A DNA stretch of 64,000 nt, taken from Thauera sp. 28. GTDB taxonomy: Bacteria; Pseudomonadota; Gammaproteobacteria; Burkholderiales; Rhodocyclaceae. The notes below the pieces were generated by a model, which was not told the DNA's origin, did no database searches, and saw nothing but the letters and a program-made list of their open reading frames with translations. A program made the position numbers and the translations under genes. This document shows positions 30,167 to 44,167 of the stretch, in pieces; the first letter of the stretch is position 1; every line of letters begins with the position of its first letter. Location: NCBI RefSeq assembly GCF_000310145.2, contig NZ_AMXA01000016.1, forward strand, positions 18,243-82,242, written 5' to 3'.

Positions 30167-30199
30167 GCGGGAGCGGCTCCGGAAACGGACCGCTCCCGC
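30167..30199 (+). other. Intercistronic stem-loop between tkt and gap
   Basis: Outer stem GCGGGAGCGG (30167-30176) and CCGCTCCCGC (30190-30199), one bulged C, then inner TCCG/CGGA closing a GAAA tetraloop. No T-tract follows, so it is more likely an mRNA-stability or processing element than a terminator. Confidence 0.65.
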
Positions 30200-30296
30200 T
30201 GCACATCAAGGCACGGACCGGCGCGGGCCGGCAGCGCATCAACAAGGACAAACACCCGGTTTTCCACTCTTACCTTCATTCCAGGGAGAAGCATCG

Positions 30297-31325
<1,029 letters not shown>

Positions 31326-31349
31326 GCCGGCCACCGATAGCACAACCCC

Positions 31350-31374
31350 AACGCCCTGCCCTGCAGGGCGTTTT
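31350..31374 (+). terminator. Hairpin terminator or attenuator between gap and pgk
   Basis: Perfect 10-bp stem AACGCCCTGC (31350-31359) / GCAGGGCGTT (31363-31372), loop CCT, with TTTT at 31371-31374. It ends 19 bp before the pgk start, so some read-through is probably needed for pgk. Confidence 0.7.
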
Positions 31375-31392
31375 CACGAGCCTGATACGACC

Positions 31393-32577
31393 ATGCAAGT
31401 CAAGAAACTCACCGAACTCGACGTCAGCGGCAAGAAGGTGTTCATCCGTGCCGACCTCAACGTGCCGCAGGACGAAGCCGGCAACATCACCGAGGACACC
31501 CGCATCCGCGCCTCCATCCCCTCCATTCGCTACTGCCTCGAGCACGGCGCTGCAGTGATGGTCACCTCCCACCTCGGCCGCCCCACCGAAGGCGAACTGC
31601 GCGCCGAAGACTCGCTGATGCCGGTCGCCGTACGCCTGGGCCAGCTCCTCGACAAGCCGGTACGGCTGATCCAGGGCTGGGTCGACGGCGGCTTCGAAGT
31701 CAAGCCGGGCGAGGTCGTGCTGCTCGAGAACTGCCGCTGCAACAAGGGCGAGAAGAAGGACAACGAAGAGCTCGCCAGGAAGATGGCCGCGCTGTGCGAC
31801 ATCTACGTCAATGACGCCTTTGGCACCGCTCACCGCGCAGAAGCCACCACCCACGGCATCGCCCGCTTCGCCCCGGTCGCCTGCGCGGGCATCCTGATGG
31901 GCGCCGAGATCGACGCGCTGTCCAAGGCGCTGCACAACCCGGCCCGCCCGCTGGTGGCGATCGTCGGCGGTGCCAAGGTGTCGACCAAGCTCACCATCCT
32001 GCGCACGCTGGCCGACAAGGTCGACCAGCTCATCGTCGGTGGCGGTATCGCCAACACCTTCCTGCTCGCCGCCGGCAAGCGCATCGGCGAGTCGCTCGCC
32101 GAACCCGAGATGGTGCGCGAGGCGCAGCAGGTGATGGACATCATGAAGGCACGCGGCGCCGAAGTGCCGCTGCCTGTGGACGTGGTCGTGGCCGACGAGG
32201 TCTCGGCGCTCGCCCGTGCCAACCGCATTTCGGTGGACGAAGTCGGCCCCCACGACCGCATCCTCGACTTCGGCCCGAAGAGTTCGGCGCGCCTGGCGGA
32301 CATCATCGCCCACGCCGGCACCATCGTCTGGAACGGCCCGGTCGGCGTCTTCGAGCACCCGCAGTTCGCCGGCGGCACCAAGATGATGGCCTCGGCCATC
32401 GCCCACTCCGAAGCCTTCTCGATCGCCGGCGGCGGCGACACCCTGGCGGCCATCGCCAAGTTCGACATCGCCCAGGACGTCGGCTACATCTCCACCGGCG
32501 GCGGCGCCTTCCTCGAATTCCTCGAGGGCAAGACGCTGCCCGCGATCGCGGCACTGGAAGAACGCTTCGCAGCCTGA
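31393..32577 (+). CDS. pgk: Phosphoglycerate kinase, copy 1
   Basis: A 394-residue PGK. The N-terminal RADLNVP with the substrate Arg, the HLGRPTEGE loop and the C-terminal nucleotide loop (GGGDTLAAI) are intact. It transfers phosphate between 1,3-bisphosphoglycerate and ADP. The start is the ATG at 31393; the open frame upstream overlaps gap and is not coding. A paralogue lies in the cbb operon at 41477. This copy matches standard glycolytic PGKs in length. Confidence 0.94.
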   Translation: MQVKKLTELDVSGKKVFIRADLNVPQDEAGNITEDTRIRASIPSIRYCLEHGAAVMVTSHLGRPTEGELRAEDSLMPVAVRLGQLLDKPVRLIQGWVDGGFEVKPGEVVLLENCRCNKGEKKDNEELARKMAALCDIYVNDAFGTAHRAEATTHGIARFAPVACAGILMGAEIDALSKALHNPARPLVAIVGGAKVSTKLTILRTLADKVDQLIVGGGIANTFLLAAGKRIGESLAEPEMVREAQQVMDIMKARGAEVPLPVDVVVADEVSALARANRISVDEVGPHDRILDFGPKSSARLADIIAHAGTIVWNGPVGVFEHPQFAGGTKMMASAIAHSEAFSIAGGGDTLAAIAKFDIAQDVGYISTGGGAFLEFLEGKTLPAIAALEERFAA

Positions 32578-32601
32578 CCCAGGCCACAGCCTGCGCCATC
32601 G

Positions 32602-32629
32602 AAAGGCCGTCCCACGCGACGGCCTTTTT
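32602..32629 (+). terminator. Rho-independent terminator after pgk
   Basis: Perfect 10-bp stem AAAGGCCGTC (32602-32611) / GACGGCCTTT (32618-32627), loop CCACGC, T-run 32625-32629. A clean intrinsic terminator 25 bp after the stop. Confidence 0.88.
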
Positions 32630-32717
32630 CTCGTGCGGCGCTAGAATGCCGGCTGACAAGCGCTTTCAGGCCTGCCGCCCCCCGGCCATCACGTACCCCG
32701 CCTCGCTGGAGTCCTAC

Positions 32718-34172
32718 ATGTCCCGCCACACCAAGATCGTCGCCACCCTCGGCCCCGCCTCATCAGACCCCCACGTCCTGCAACGCATGGTCCAGGCCGG
32801 CGTCGATGTGGTGCGCATGAACTTCTCCCACGGCAAGGCCGAGGACCACGTCGCGCGCGCCGAGGCAATCCGCGAGGCCGCGGCACTCGCCGGTCGGCCG
32901 GTCGGCATCCTCGCCGACCTGCAAGGTCCCAAGATCCGCGTCGGCAAGTTCGCAGACGGCCGGATCACACTCACCAAGGACCAACCCTTCATCCTCGACG
33001 CGCGCTGCGAGCTCGGCAGCGGCGAGCGTGTCGGACTCGACTACAAGGACCTGCCCAAGGACGTCAAGCCGGGCGACGTGCTGCTGCTCGACGACGGCCG
33101 CCTCAAGCTCACCGTGCAGCGCGTGCTCGGCCACGAGATCCACACCACGGTGAAGGTGGGCGGCGAGCTGTCGAATAACAAGGGCATCAACCGTCAGGGC
33201 GGCGGGCTCACCGCCCCCGCGCTCACCGCCAAGGACATGGATGACATCCGCACCGCAGCGCAGATCGGCGTGGACTTTGTCGCCGTGTCCTTCCCCAAGA
33301 GCGCGGCCGACATGTACATGGCCCGCCAGCTGCTGCGCGCCGCCGGCAGCAGCGCGGTGCTGATCGCCAAGATCGAGCGCACCGAGGCCGTCGCCAACCT
33401 GGAGGAGATCCTAGGCGCCTCGGACGGCATCATGGTGGCGCGCGGCGACCTCGCAGTCGAGGTCGGCGACGCCGCCGTGCCTGCCCTGCAGAAGAAGATG
33501 ATCCGCGCCGCGCGTGACCGTAACAAGCTCACCATCACTGCCACGCAGATGATGGAATCGATGATCACCAGCCCGGTGCCGACGCGCGCCGAGGTGTCCG
33601 ATGTCGCCAACGCGGTGCTCGACGGCACCGACGCGGTGATGCTGTCGGCCGAGACCGCCGCCGGCAAGTACCCGGTGGAAGTCATCGAGGCGATGAGCCG
33701 GGTCTGCCTGGAGGCCGAGAAGTCGTCCGAGATCGGACTGGACCGCGAGATGCTCAACCGTGTGTTCTCCCGCATCGACCAGTCGATCGCGATGGCGGCG
33801 ATCTGGACCGCCTACCACCTCAAGGTCAAGGCCATCGCCTCGCTCACCCAGACCGGGTCGACCGCACTGTGGATGAGCCGGCTCAATGCCGGCGTGCCGA
33901 TCTATGCCCTCACCCCGGAGGTAACGGCGCGCAATCTGATGACGCTGTACCGCGAGGTGCACCCGTTGCTGATGAGCCAGACCCACCAGGACCGCGACGT
34001 ACTGCTGTGGGAGGCCGAACAGGTCCTGCTCGAGCAGGGCGTAGTCGACTACGGCGACCTCATCGTGCTCACCATCGGCGAGCCGATCGGTGCCTCGGGC
34101 GGCACCAACACGCTCAAGATCGTGCGCGTGGGCGAACACCACCGCCCGGGCACCCTGGACGACCGCCTCTGA
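32718..34172 (+). CDS. pyk: Pyruvate kinase
   Basis: A 484-residue pyruvate kinase. N-terminal [18 protein letters not shown] and the active-site stretch with [10 protein letters not shown] are present, followed by [12 protein letters not shown] and [14 protein letters not shown]. It converts phosphoenolpyruvate and ADP to pyruvate and ATP. The ATG at 32718 follows GGAG; the 24 upstream codons in the frame are not family-like. A TAGAAT box at 32642-32647 just after the pgk terminator may be its -10. Confidence 0.94.
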   Translation: MSRHTKIVATLGPASSDPHVLQRMVQAGVDVVRMNFSHGKAEDHVARAEAIREAAALAGRPVGILADLQGPKIRVGKFADGRITLTKDQPFILDARCELGSGERVGLDYKDLPKDVKPGDVLLLDDGRLKLTVQRVLGHEIHTTVKVGGELSNNKGINRQGGGLTAPALTAKDMDDIRTAAQIGVDFVAVSFPKSAADMYMARQLLRAAGSSAVLIAKIERTEAVANLEEILGASDGIMVARGDLAVEVGDAAVPALQKKMIRAARDRNKLTITATQMMESMITSPVPTRAEVSDVANAVLDGTDAVMLSAETAAGKYPVEVIEAMSRVCLEAEKSSEIGLDREMLNRVFSRIDQSIAMAAIWTAYHLKVKAIASLTQTGSTALWMSRLNAGVPIYALTPEVTARNLMTLYREVHPLLMSQTHQDRDVLLWEAEQVLLEQGVVDYGDLIVLTIGEPIGASGGTNTLKIVRVGEHHRPGTLDDRL

Positions 34173-34293
34173 GGCCCGGCCGCCTGCCCCATACCTGTCG
34201 CGCCGGCATGACGCATGCACCGCGCGACAGGATAAAATAACGACTTTCGAACATCGAACCGCCGGTCACCGGCGCCCCCTCCCGGAGAAACCC

Positions 34294-35358
34294 ATGCCCC
34301 TCGTTTCCATGCGCCAGCTGCTCGACCACGCGGCCGAACACAGTTACGGCCTGCCCGCCTTCAACGTGAACAACCTCGAACAGGTCCAGGCCATCATGGA
34401 AGCGGCGGCCGAATGCGACAGTCCGGTGATCATGCAGGCCTCGGCCGGCGCGCGTAAATACGCCGGCGAAGCCTTCCTTCGCCACCTCATCGACGCCGCC
34501 GTCGAAGCCTACCCGAACATCCCCATCGTCATGCACCAGGACCACGGCCAGAGCCCTGCGATCTGCATGGGTGCGATCCGCTCGGGCTTCTCCAGCGTGA
34601 TGATGGACGGCTCGCTGCTGGAAGACGGTAAGACGCCTTCCTCCTACGACTACAACGTCGCCGTCACCCGCGAAGTGGTGAAGTTCTCGCACGCCATCGG
34701 CGTCAGCGTCGAAGGCGAGCTCGGCTGCCTCGGCTCGCTCGAGACCGGCCAGGCCGGCGAGGAAGACGGTGTCGGCGCCGAGGGCACGCTCGACCACAGC
34801 CAGATGCTGACCGACCCCGACCAGGCCGCCGACTTCGTCAAGCAGACCGACTGCGACGCACTTGCCATCGCCATCGGCACCAGCCACGGCGCCTACAAGT
34901 TCAGCCGCAAGCCCACCGGCGACATCCTCGCCATCGAGCGCGTCAAGGCCATCCATGCCCGCATTCCCAACACCCACCTGGTGATGCACGGCTCGAGCTC
35001 GGTGCCCCAGGAGCTGCTCGAGATCATCCGCCAGTACGGCGGCGACATGAAGGAAACCTACGGCGTGCCGGTCGAGGAGATCGTGCAGGGCATCAAGTAC
35101 GGCGTGCGCAAGATCAACATCGACACTGACATCCGCCTGGCGATGACCGGTGCAGTGCGCAAGTTCCTGGTCGAGAATCCCTCCAAGTTCGACCCGCGCG
35201 AGTTCAACAAGCCCGCGCGTGAAGCCGCCAAGCTGGTGTGCAAGGCCCGCTTCGAAGCCTTCGGCTGCGCCGGCATGGCCAGCAAGATCAAGGCGATCTC
35301 GCTCGACAAGATGGCTGCGCGCTACAAGGCAGGCGAGCTGACGCAGATCGTGCGCTGA
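34294..35358 (+). CDS. fba: Class II fructose-bisphosphate aldolase, Calvin-cycle type
   Basis: A 354-residue zinc-dependent class II aldolase. Metal and substrate residues sit in VMHQDHGQS (near residue 85), [10 protein letters not shown] and [10 protein letters not shown]. The opening [27 protein letters not shown] is that of the CbbA-like subgroup, which handles fructose and sedoheptulose bisphosphates. The ATG has GGAGA upstream. It is the last gene before a strong terminator and the convergent cbbR. A TAAAAT box at 34233-34238 may be a -10. Confidence 0.94.
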   Translation: MPLVSMRQLLDHAAEHSYGLPAFNVNNLEQVQAIMEAAAECDSPVIMQASAGARKYAGEAFLRHLIDAAVEAYPNIPIVMHQDHGQSPAICMGAIRSGFSSVMMDGSLLEDGKTPSSYDYNVAVTREVVKFSHAIGVSVEGELGCLGSLETGQAGEEDGVGAEGTLDHSQMLTDPDQAADFVKQTDCDALAIAIGTSHGAYKFSRKPTGDILAIERVKAIHARIPNTHLVMHGSSSVPQELLEIIRQYGGDMKETYGVPVEEIVQGIKYGVRKINIDTDIRLAMTGAVRKFLVENPSKFDPREFNKPAREAAKLVCKARFEAFGCAGMASKIKAISLDKMAARYKAGELTQIVR

Positions 35359-35384
35359 GCCGACGCGGCTTTCCAGTCAGATCG

Positions 35385-35417
35385 AAACGCGCCCACGTGG
35401 CGCGTTTTCTTTTTTTG
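35385..35417 (+). terminator. Rho-independent terminator after fba
   Basis: Stem AAACGCGCC (35385-35393) / GGCGCGTTT (35399-35407), loop CACGT, followed by a long T-run interrupted by one C. It separates fba from the convergent cbbR. Confidence 0.88.
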
Positions 35418-35425
35418 CGCTGGCC

Positions 35426-37947
<2,522 letters not shown>

Positions 37948-37982
37948 AGCTCAGACCCATCCCGGAACCGAGGAGACCCATC

Positions 37983-38408
37983 ATGCGCATCACCCAAGGC
38001 TGCTTTTCCTTCCTGCCCGACCTCACCGACACCCAGATCGCGGCCCAGATCAACTACTGCCTCGAGCAGAACTGGGCGGTCGCGATCGAGTTCACCGACG
38101 ACCCGCACCCGCGCAACACCTACTGGAACATGTGGGGCCTGCCGATGTTCGACCTGCGCGATCCCGCCGGCGTGATGGGCGAACTCAGGGCCTGCCGCGA
38201 GGCCAACCCCGAGATCTACATCCGCATCAACGCCTTCGACTCGACCAAGGGCTGGGAGACGGTGCGCATGTCCTTCATCGTCCAGCGCCCCACCGCCGAG
38301 CCCGGCTTCCGCGTGATCCGCCAGGAAACGCAGGGCCGCAAGCTGCGCTACACGATGGAGAGTTACGCCGTCGGCCGTGCGCCGGAAGGTGCGCGCTACA
38401 GCGCCTGA
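37983..38408 (+). CDS. cbbS: RuBisCO small subunit
   Basis: A 141-residue small subunit of the red type. It opens [16 protein letters not shown] and has the [19 protein letters not shown] core. The C-terminal extension (about residues 108-141, including [10 protein letters not shown]) is the beta-hairpin that red-type small subunits add in the central channel. It lies 35 bp after the cbbL stop with GAGGAGA upstream and has no defects. Confidence 0.95.
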   Translation: MRITQGCFSFLPDLTDTQIAAQINYCLEQNWAVAIEFTDDPHPRNTYWNMWGLPMFDLRDPAGVMGELRACREANPEIYIRINAFDSTKGWETVRMSFIVQRPTAEPGFRVIRQETQGRKLRYTMESYAVGRAPEGARYSA

Positions 38409-38436
38409 CCCCCCGACGACAGCAGGAGACGAGACC

Positions 38437-39339
38437 ATGAACGCCCCCGAGAAGGCCCCCGCCCCCGCCCGCATCGACCTCGGCGCCGAGTTCCGGGACG
38501 CCGGCATCGGCGAAGTGCTCGAGTCCCTCGAGCGCGACCTCGTCGGCCTCGCCCCGGTCAAGCGCCGCGTGCGCGAGATCGCCGCCCTGCTGCTCGTCGA
38601 CCGCGTGCGCCAACGCCTGGGGCTGACCACCGAACAGCCCTCGCTGCACATGAGCTTCACCGGGAACCCCGGCACCGGCAAGACCACCGTCGCCATGCGC
38701 ATGGCCGAGATCCTGCACCGCCTCGGCTACTGCCGCCGCGGCCACGTCGTCGCGGTGACGCGCGACGACCTCGTCGGCCAGTACATCGGCCACACCGCGC
38801 CAAAAACCAAGGAGGTGTTGAAGCGCGCCATGGGCGGCGTCCTCTTCATCGACGAAGCCTACTACCTCTACCGCCCGGAGAACGAAAAGGACTACGGCCA
38901 GGAGGCGATCGAGATCCTGCTGCAGGTGATGGAGAACCAGCGCGACGACCTGGTGGTGATCCTCGCCGGCTACGCCGACCGCATGGAGCGCTTCTTCGAA
39001 TCGAACCCAGGCATGAAATCGCGCATCGCCCACCACATCGACTTCCCGGACTACAGCAACAGCGAACTCGGCGAGATCGCCCAGCGCATGCTCGCCGGCT
39101 GGAACTACCGCTTCGACGAGGCCGCCTTCAGCGCCTTCGACGAATACATCGTCCTGCGTCGCCGCCAGTCGCACTTTGCCAACGCCCGCAGCATCCGCAA
39201 CGCACTCGACCGCATGCGCCTGCGCCAGGCCCTTCGCCTGTTCGAATCCGGCGCCACGGTCGACGCTGAGGCGCTCACCACCATCACCGAATCCGATGTC
39301 CGCGCCAGCCGTCATTTCCAGCAGGCCGAGGCCGGCTGA
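38437..39339 (+). CDS. cbbX: CbbX, red-type RuBisCO activase
   Basis: A 300-residue AAA+ ATPase. Walker A GNPGTGKT is at residues 76-83, Walker B LFIDE ends at Glu140, and the pore-loop region with YIGHT is near 116-120. CbbX pulls on the C-terminus of red-type RuBisCO large subunits to release inhibitory sugar phosphates. The ATG at 38437 follows CAGGAGA; the 20 upstream codons overlap the cbbS end region and are not conserved. Its presence fits the red-type cbbLS. Confidence 0.95.
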   Translation: MNAPEKAPAPARIDLGAEFRDAGIGEVLESLERDLVGLAPVKRRVREIAALLLVDRVRQRLGLTTEQPSLHMSFTGNPGTGKTTVAMRMAEILHRLGYCRRGHVVAVTRDDLVGQYIGHTAPKTKEVLKRAMGGVLFIDEAYYLYRPENEKDYGQEAIEILLQVMENQRDDLVVILAGYADRMERFFESNPGMKSRIAHHIDFPDYSNSELGEIAQRMLAGWNYRFDEAAFSAFDEYIVLRRRQSHFANARSIRNALDRMRLRQALRLFESGATVDAEALTTITESDVRASRHFQQAEAG

Positions 39340-39399
39340 ACGCGCGCCGCACCCATAACGACAAGCACCGTTCCGGCACCACGCCGGGGGAGACAGACC

Positions 39400-40488
39400 A
39401 TGTTCAACCTCGACCGCAGCACGCTCACCGAATACCTGATCGAACACCGCCGCCGCACCCCCGAGGCCACCGGCGAATTCAACGCTCTGATCCTGCAGAT
39501 CGCCCAGGCATGCAAGGCCATCTCGCGCGCAGTCGCCCACGGCGCACTCGCCGACGTACTCGGCAGCCACGGCAGTGCCAACGTGCAGGGCGAGGAGCAG
39601 AAGAAGCTCGACGTGCTCGCCGACGAGATCTTCCTGCGCGCCACGCACTGGGGCGGCGACCTCGCCGGCATGGTGTCGGAAGAGAACGAGGCCCCCATCC
39701 CGCTGCCCGCCAGCGACCAGCGCGGCAAGTACCTGCTTGCCTTCGATCCGCTCGACGGATCGAGCAACATCGACGTCAACGTTGCAGTCGGCTCCATCTT
39801 CTCGATCCTGCGCGCCCCCTCCCCCGGCGAGGACGCCACGGCCGCGGACTTCCTGCAGCCCGGCAGCCGCCAGGTCGCCGCCGGCTACGCCATCTACGGT
39901 CCCTCGACGATGCTGGTGCTCAGCGTCGGCAACGGGGTCGCGGGCTTTACCCTCGACCCCATCATCGGCGAGTTCTATCTCACCCACCCCGGCATCCGCT
40001 TACCCCAGACCACGCGCGAGTTCGCCATCAATGCGTCCAACACGCGCTTCTGGGAGCCTCCGGTAAGGCGCTACGTCGACGAGTGCCTGGCCGGGCGCAG
40101 CGGCCCGCGCGGCGTCGACTTCAACATGCGCTGGATCGCCTCGCTGGTGGCCGAGACCCACCGCATCCTGATGCGCGGCGGCGTCTTCCTCTACCCGCGC
40201 GACCGCAAGGACCCGGCCAGGCCCGGCCGGCTGCGCCTGCTCTACGAATGCAACCCGATCGGCTTCCTCATCGAGCAGGCCGGCGGCCGCGCCAGCACCG
40301 GCGTGCGCCCGATGCTAGAGGTCCGTCCCGAAAGCCTGCACCAGCGCATCGGCTTCGTCTTCGGGTCGCGGGAAGAAGTCGAGCGCATCGAGCGCTACCA
40401 CCACGAACCGGTGATCGGCAGCGTGCAGGACGAGCCGCCACTGTTCCACGCCCGCTCGCTGTTCCGTGACACCGAGTTCGCCCAATAG
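39400..40488 (+). CDS. cbbF: Class I fructose-1,6-bisphosphatase
   Basis: A 362-residue class I fructose-1,6-bisphosphatase. The metal-binding motif FDPLDGSSN is at residues 115-123, with the second site near YECNPIGFLIEQAGG. It makes fructose 6-phosphate, and in Calvin-cycle variants sedoheptulose 7-phosphate, for RuBP regeneration. It starts 60 bp after cbbX with GGGGGAGA upstream and sits directly before the phosphoribulokinase gene. Confidence 0.94.
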   Translation: MFNLDRSTLTEYLIEHRRRTPEATGEFNALILQIAQACKAISRAVAHGALADVLGSHGSANVQGEEQKKLDVLADEIFLRATHWGGDLAGMVSEENEAPIPLPASDQRGKYLLAFDPLDGSSNIDVNVAVGSIFSILRAPSPGEDATAADFLQPGSRQVAAGYAIYGPSTMLVLSVGNGVAGFTLDPIIGEFYLTHPGIRLPQTTREFAINASNTRFWEPPVRRYVDECLAGRSGPRGVDFNMRWIASLVAETHRILMRGGVFLYPRDRKDPARPGRLRLLYECNPIGFLIEQAGGRASTGVRPMLEVRPESLHQRIGFVFGSREEVERIERYHHEPVIGSVQDEPPLFHARSLFRDTEFAQ

Positions 40489-40506
40489 GGACCGAGGGGA
40501 GACATC

Positions 40507-41388
40507 ATGTCCGAACGCCACCCGATCGTCGCCATCACTGGCTCCTCCGGTGCCGGCACCAGCACCGTGCAGCGCACCTTCGAGGAGGTGTTCCGCCGCG
40601 AAGGCGTCACCGCCGCCGTCATCGAAGGCGACAGCTTCCACGCCTACGACCGCAAGACGATGCGCGAGAAGCTCGCCGCCTGCGAGGGCAGCACGGGCTG
40701 CCAGCTCAGCCACTTCGGCCCCGAGGCCAATCTCTTCGGCGAACTCGAGAACCTCTTTCGCAGCTACGCCGAATCCGGCGGCGGCAGGCGCCGCAAGTAC
40801 CTGCACAGCCTGGAAGAGGCCGAGCACTACCAGCAGCCGCCGGGCACTTTCACCCCTTGGGAAGAGCTGCCCACCGGCACCGACCTGCTGTTCTACGAGG
40901 GCCTGCACGGCGCCGTCCAGCACGAGCAGGTGGACGTGGCCCGCTTCGTCGACCTGCTGATCGGCGTGGTGCCGGTGGTGAACCTGGAGTGGATCCAGAA
41001 GCTGCACCGCGACAAGAGCACCCGCGGCTACTCCACCGAGGCGGTCACCGACACCATCCTGCGCCGCATGCACGACTACGTTCATTACATCTGCCCGCAG
41101 TTCGCCCGCACCCATGTGAACTTCCAGCGCGTGCCGATGGTGGACACCTCCAACCCCTTCATCGCGCGCTCGATCCCGACCGCCGACGAGTCGATGGTGG
41201 TGATCCGCTTCGCCAATCCCAAGGGCATCGACTTTCCCTACCTGCTCAACATGATCAACGACAGCTTCATGAGCCGTGCCAACACCATCGTGGTGCCGGG
41301 CGGAAAGATGGAGCTGGCCATGCAGCTGATCTTCACGCCCTTCATCTGGCGCCTGATGGACCGCCGTCGCAAGGCGCTGGCGCAATGA
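40507..41388 (+). CDS. cbbP: Phosphoribulokinase, copy 2 (cbb operon)
   Basis: A 293-residue phosphoribulokinase with P-loop [29 protein letters not shown] and [10 protein letters not shown]. It makes ribulose 1,5-bisphosphate, the RuBisCO substrate. It is 18 bp after cbbF with GAGGGGAGA upstream. Its C-terminal half is nearly the same as copy 1 at 25028, but the middle (about residues 50-110) differs. In a cell with a dead RuBisCO, its product would be a dead-end metabolite. Confidence 0.95.
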   Translation: MSERHPIVAITGSSGAGTSTVQRTFEEVFRREGVTAAVIEGDSFHAYDRKTMREKLAACEGSTGCQLSHFGPEANLFGELENLFRSYAESGGGRRRKYLHSLEEAEHYQQPPGTFTPWEELPTGTDLLFYEGLHGAVQHEQVDVARFVDLLIGVVPVVNLEWIQKLHRDKSTRGYSTEAVTDTILRRMHDYVHYICPQFARTHVNFQRVPMVDTSNPFIARSIPTADESMVVIRFANPKGIDFPYLLNMINDSFMSRANTIVVPGGKMELAMQLIFTPFIWRLMDRRRKALAQ

Positions 41389-41476
41389 CGACGAAACACC
41401 GGCCACAACGCACCGCCCACGCCCCTGCTCGCATCCGCAGCCTGCGTGCCCGCGCACCATCGAAAGGAGTCCTCCG

Positions 41477-42715
<1,239 letters not shown>

Positions 42716-42789
42716 GCGGGCGGCCACTGGCTGCGGTGGGCGGGCCGCCCTCCGCAGCGGCTTGTCATCGCCTGCAGCGGTGGGCAAGA

Positions 42790-44133
42790 ATGCCGACAGA
42801 TCCGCATTCCCATCCCCACTCGGCCTCCTCCCCCTCCATGTCCCTGCCCGAACAGCACCCCCTGCGCCGCCCGCTCAACGACGAGGTACACGCCCGCCCG
42901 CCCGTTCCACTCGACGCCCCCGAGTACGTGAGCTACCTGGCAGTCCTTCACCATGAAGGCAGCGCCAGTCGCGAGGCAGCCCATCTCTCGGCGCTGGCCG
43001 AGCAGTTCGGCCTCGACTCCCCGGTTACCGACAGCGGCCACGTCCTGCTCGAGATGGACGGTTTTCGCCTCAAGTGGGAACGACACAACGAGTTCTCCAG
43101 CTACACCTTCTTCCGCCCCATCCTGGCCGGTGACAGCAGCGAGGAGCACGCACTGCTGGCCGTACCCGCAGCGTGGCGGCGGGACATCCCGGGGCAGATC
43201 ATCGCCGCCACCCATATCGAGGTCCGCAGCACGGACGACGTCCTCCCCGACAGCCTGCTCGAGCAGGCCTCGCCGCGCGGCGAAACCCTGGTTGCCTCAC
43301 GCGTGGCGGATTGTGCCGGCTGGGTGTTCACCGACTTCCACATCCACGACGGCTTTTCGCGCTTCGTGCTGCTCGACGACGGCCTCACCCCGCGCCAGGC
43401 CGGCCGCATGGTGCAACGCCTGGTCGAGATCGAAACCTATCGCGTGATGGCCCTGCTCGCCTTTCCGGTCGCCAAGGAGGTTGGCCGTCTGCTTTCTCGA
43501 GCAGAGGATGAGCTCGCAGACCTCATGGACGGCCTCGGCCAGGCCCGCAGCACCGACGACGACCGCATCATGCTAGGCCGCCTCACCCGCCTGGCGGCAG
43601 AGGTCGAACGCTCAGTGGCCCGCACCACCTTCCGCTTCGGCGCCGCAGCGGCCTACTACCGCCTGGTGCAACAACGCATCGACGAACTGCGCGAGTCACG
43701 GCTGAACGGCTTCCCTACCATGCGCGAGTTCATGGAACGCCGGCTGGCCCCGGCCATCGCCACCTGCGCGACGATCGCCCGCCGCCAGGAGGATCTGTCG
43801 GGCCGCGTCGCACGCAACTCGCAACTGCTGCGTACGCGGGTCGACATCGAGCTCGAACGCCAGAACCAGGAGCTGCTCGCGCAGATGAACCGCCGCGCCA
43901 AGATCCAGCTCCATCTGCAGGAGACGGTGGAAGGCCTGTCGGTGGTGGCCATCACCTACTACGCTTCGCAACTGGTCAACTACGTCGCCAAGGGCGCCAA
44001 GGACTTCATCGCGCCAGCCACGCCGGAAGTGCTCACCGCGGCGTCGATTCCGGTCATCGCCGGGCTGGTGTACATGGGCTTGCGGCGAATGCGCAAGTTG
44101 CTGGCGCGGGAAGAGCACAGCGGCCATCCCTGA
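42790..44133 (+). CDS. DUF3422 family membrane protein
   Basis: A protein of about 447 residues matching the DUF3422 family, whose function is unknown. It contains NDEVHARPPVPLDAPEYVSYL near the N-terminus, a mid-region with FTDFHIHDGFSRFVLLDD, a long helical part rich in charged residues (about 250-390), and two hydrophobic segments near the C-terminus (EGLSVVAITYYASQLVNYV and a stretch ending in MGLRRMRK). The start is uncertain: ATG 42790 or ATG 42838. It follows cbbK by 74 bp on the same strand with no terminator, so co-transcription with the cbb operon is possible. Confidence 0.75.
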   Translation: MPTDPHSHPHSASSPSMSLPEQHPLRRPLNDEVHARPPVPLDAPEYVSYLAVLHHEGSASREAAHLSALAEQFGLDSPVTDSGHVLLEMDGFRLKWERHNEFSSYTFFRPILAGDSSEEHALLAVPAAWRRDIPGQIIAATHIEVRSTDDVLPDSLLEQASPRGETLVASRVADCAGWVFTDFHIHDGFSRFVLLDDGLTPRQAGRMVQRLVEIETYRVMALLAFPVAKEVGRLLSRAEDELADLMDGLGQARSTDDDRIMLGRLTRLAAEVERSVARTTFRFGAAAAYYRLVQQRIDELRESRLNGFPTMREFMERRLAPAIATCATIARRQEDLSGRVARNSQLLRTRVDIELERQNQELLAQMNRRAKIQLHLQETVEGLSVVAITYYASQLVNYVAKGAKDFIAPATPEVLTAASIPVIAGLVYMGLRRMRKLLAREEHSGHP

Positions 44134-44167
44134 GCTGCCCGCCACGGCCCTGCTTCGTCCCCGCGGC

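Noticed and set aside
31383..31388. TGATAC just before pgk as another PaaX-type site
   Set aside because: No GTATCA partner lies at 26-28 bp, so it is best seen as a chance hexamer.
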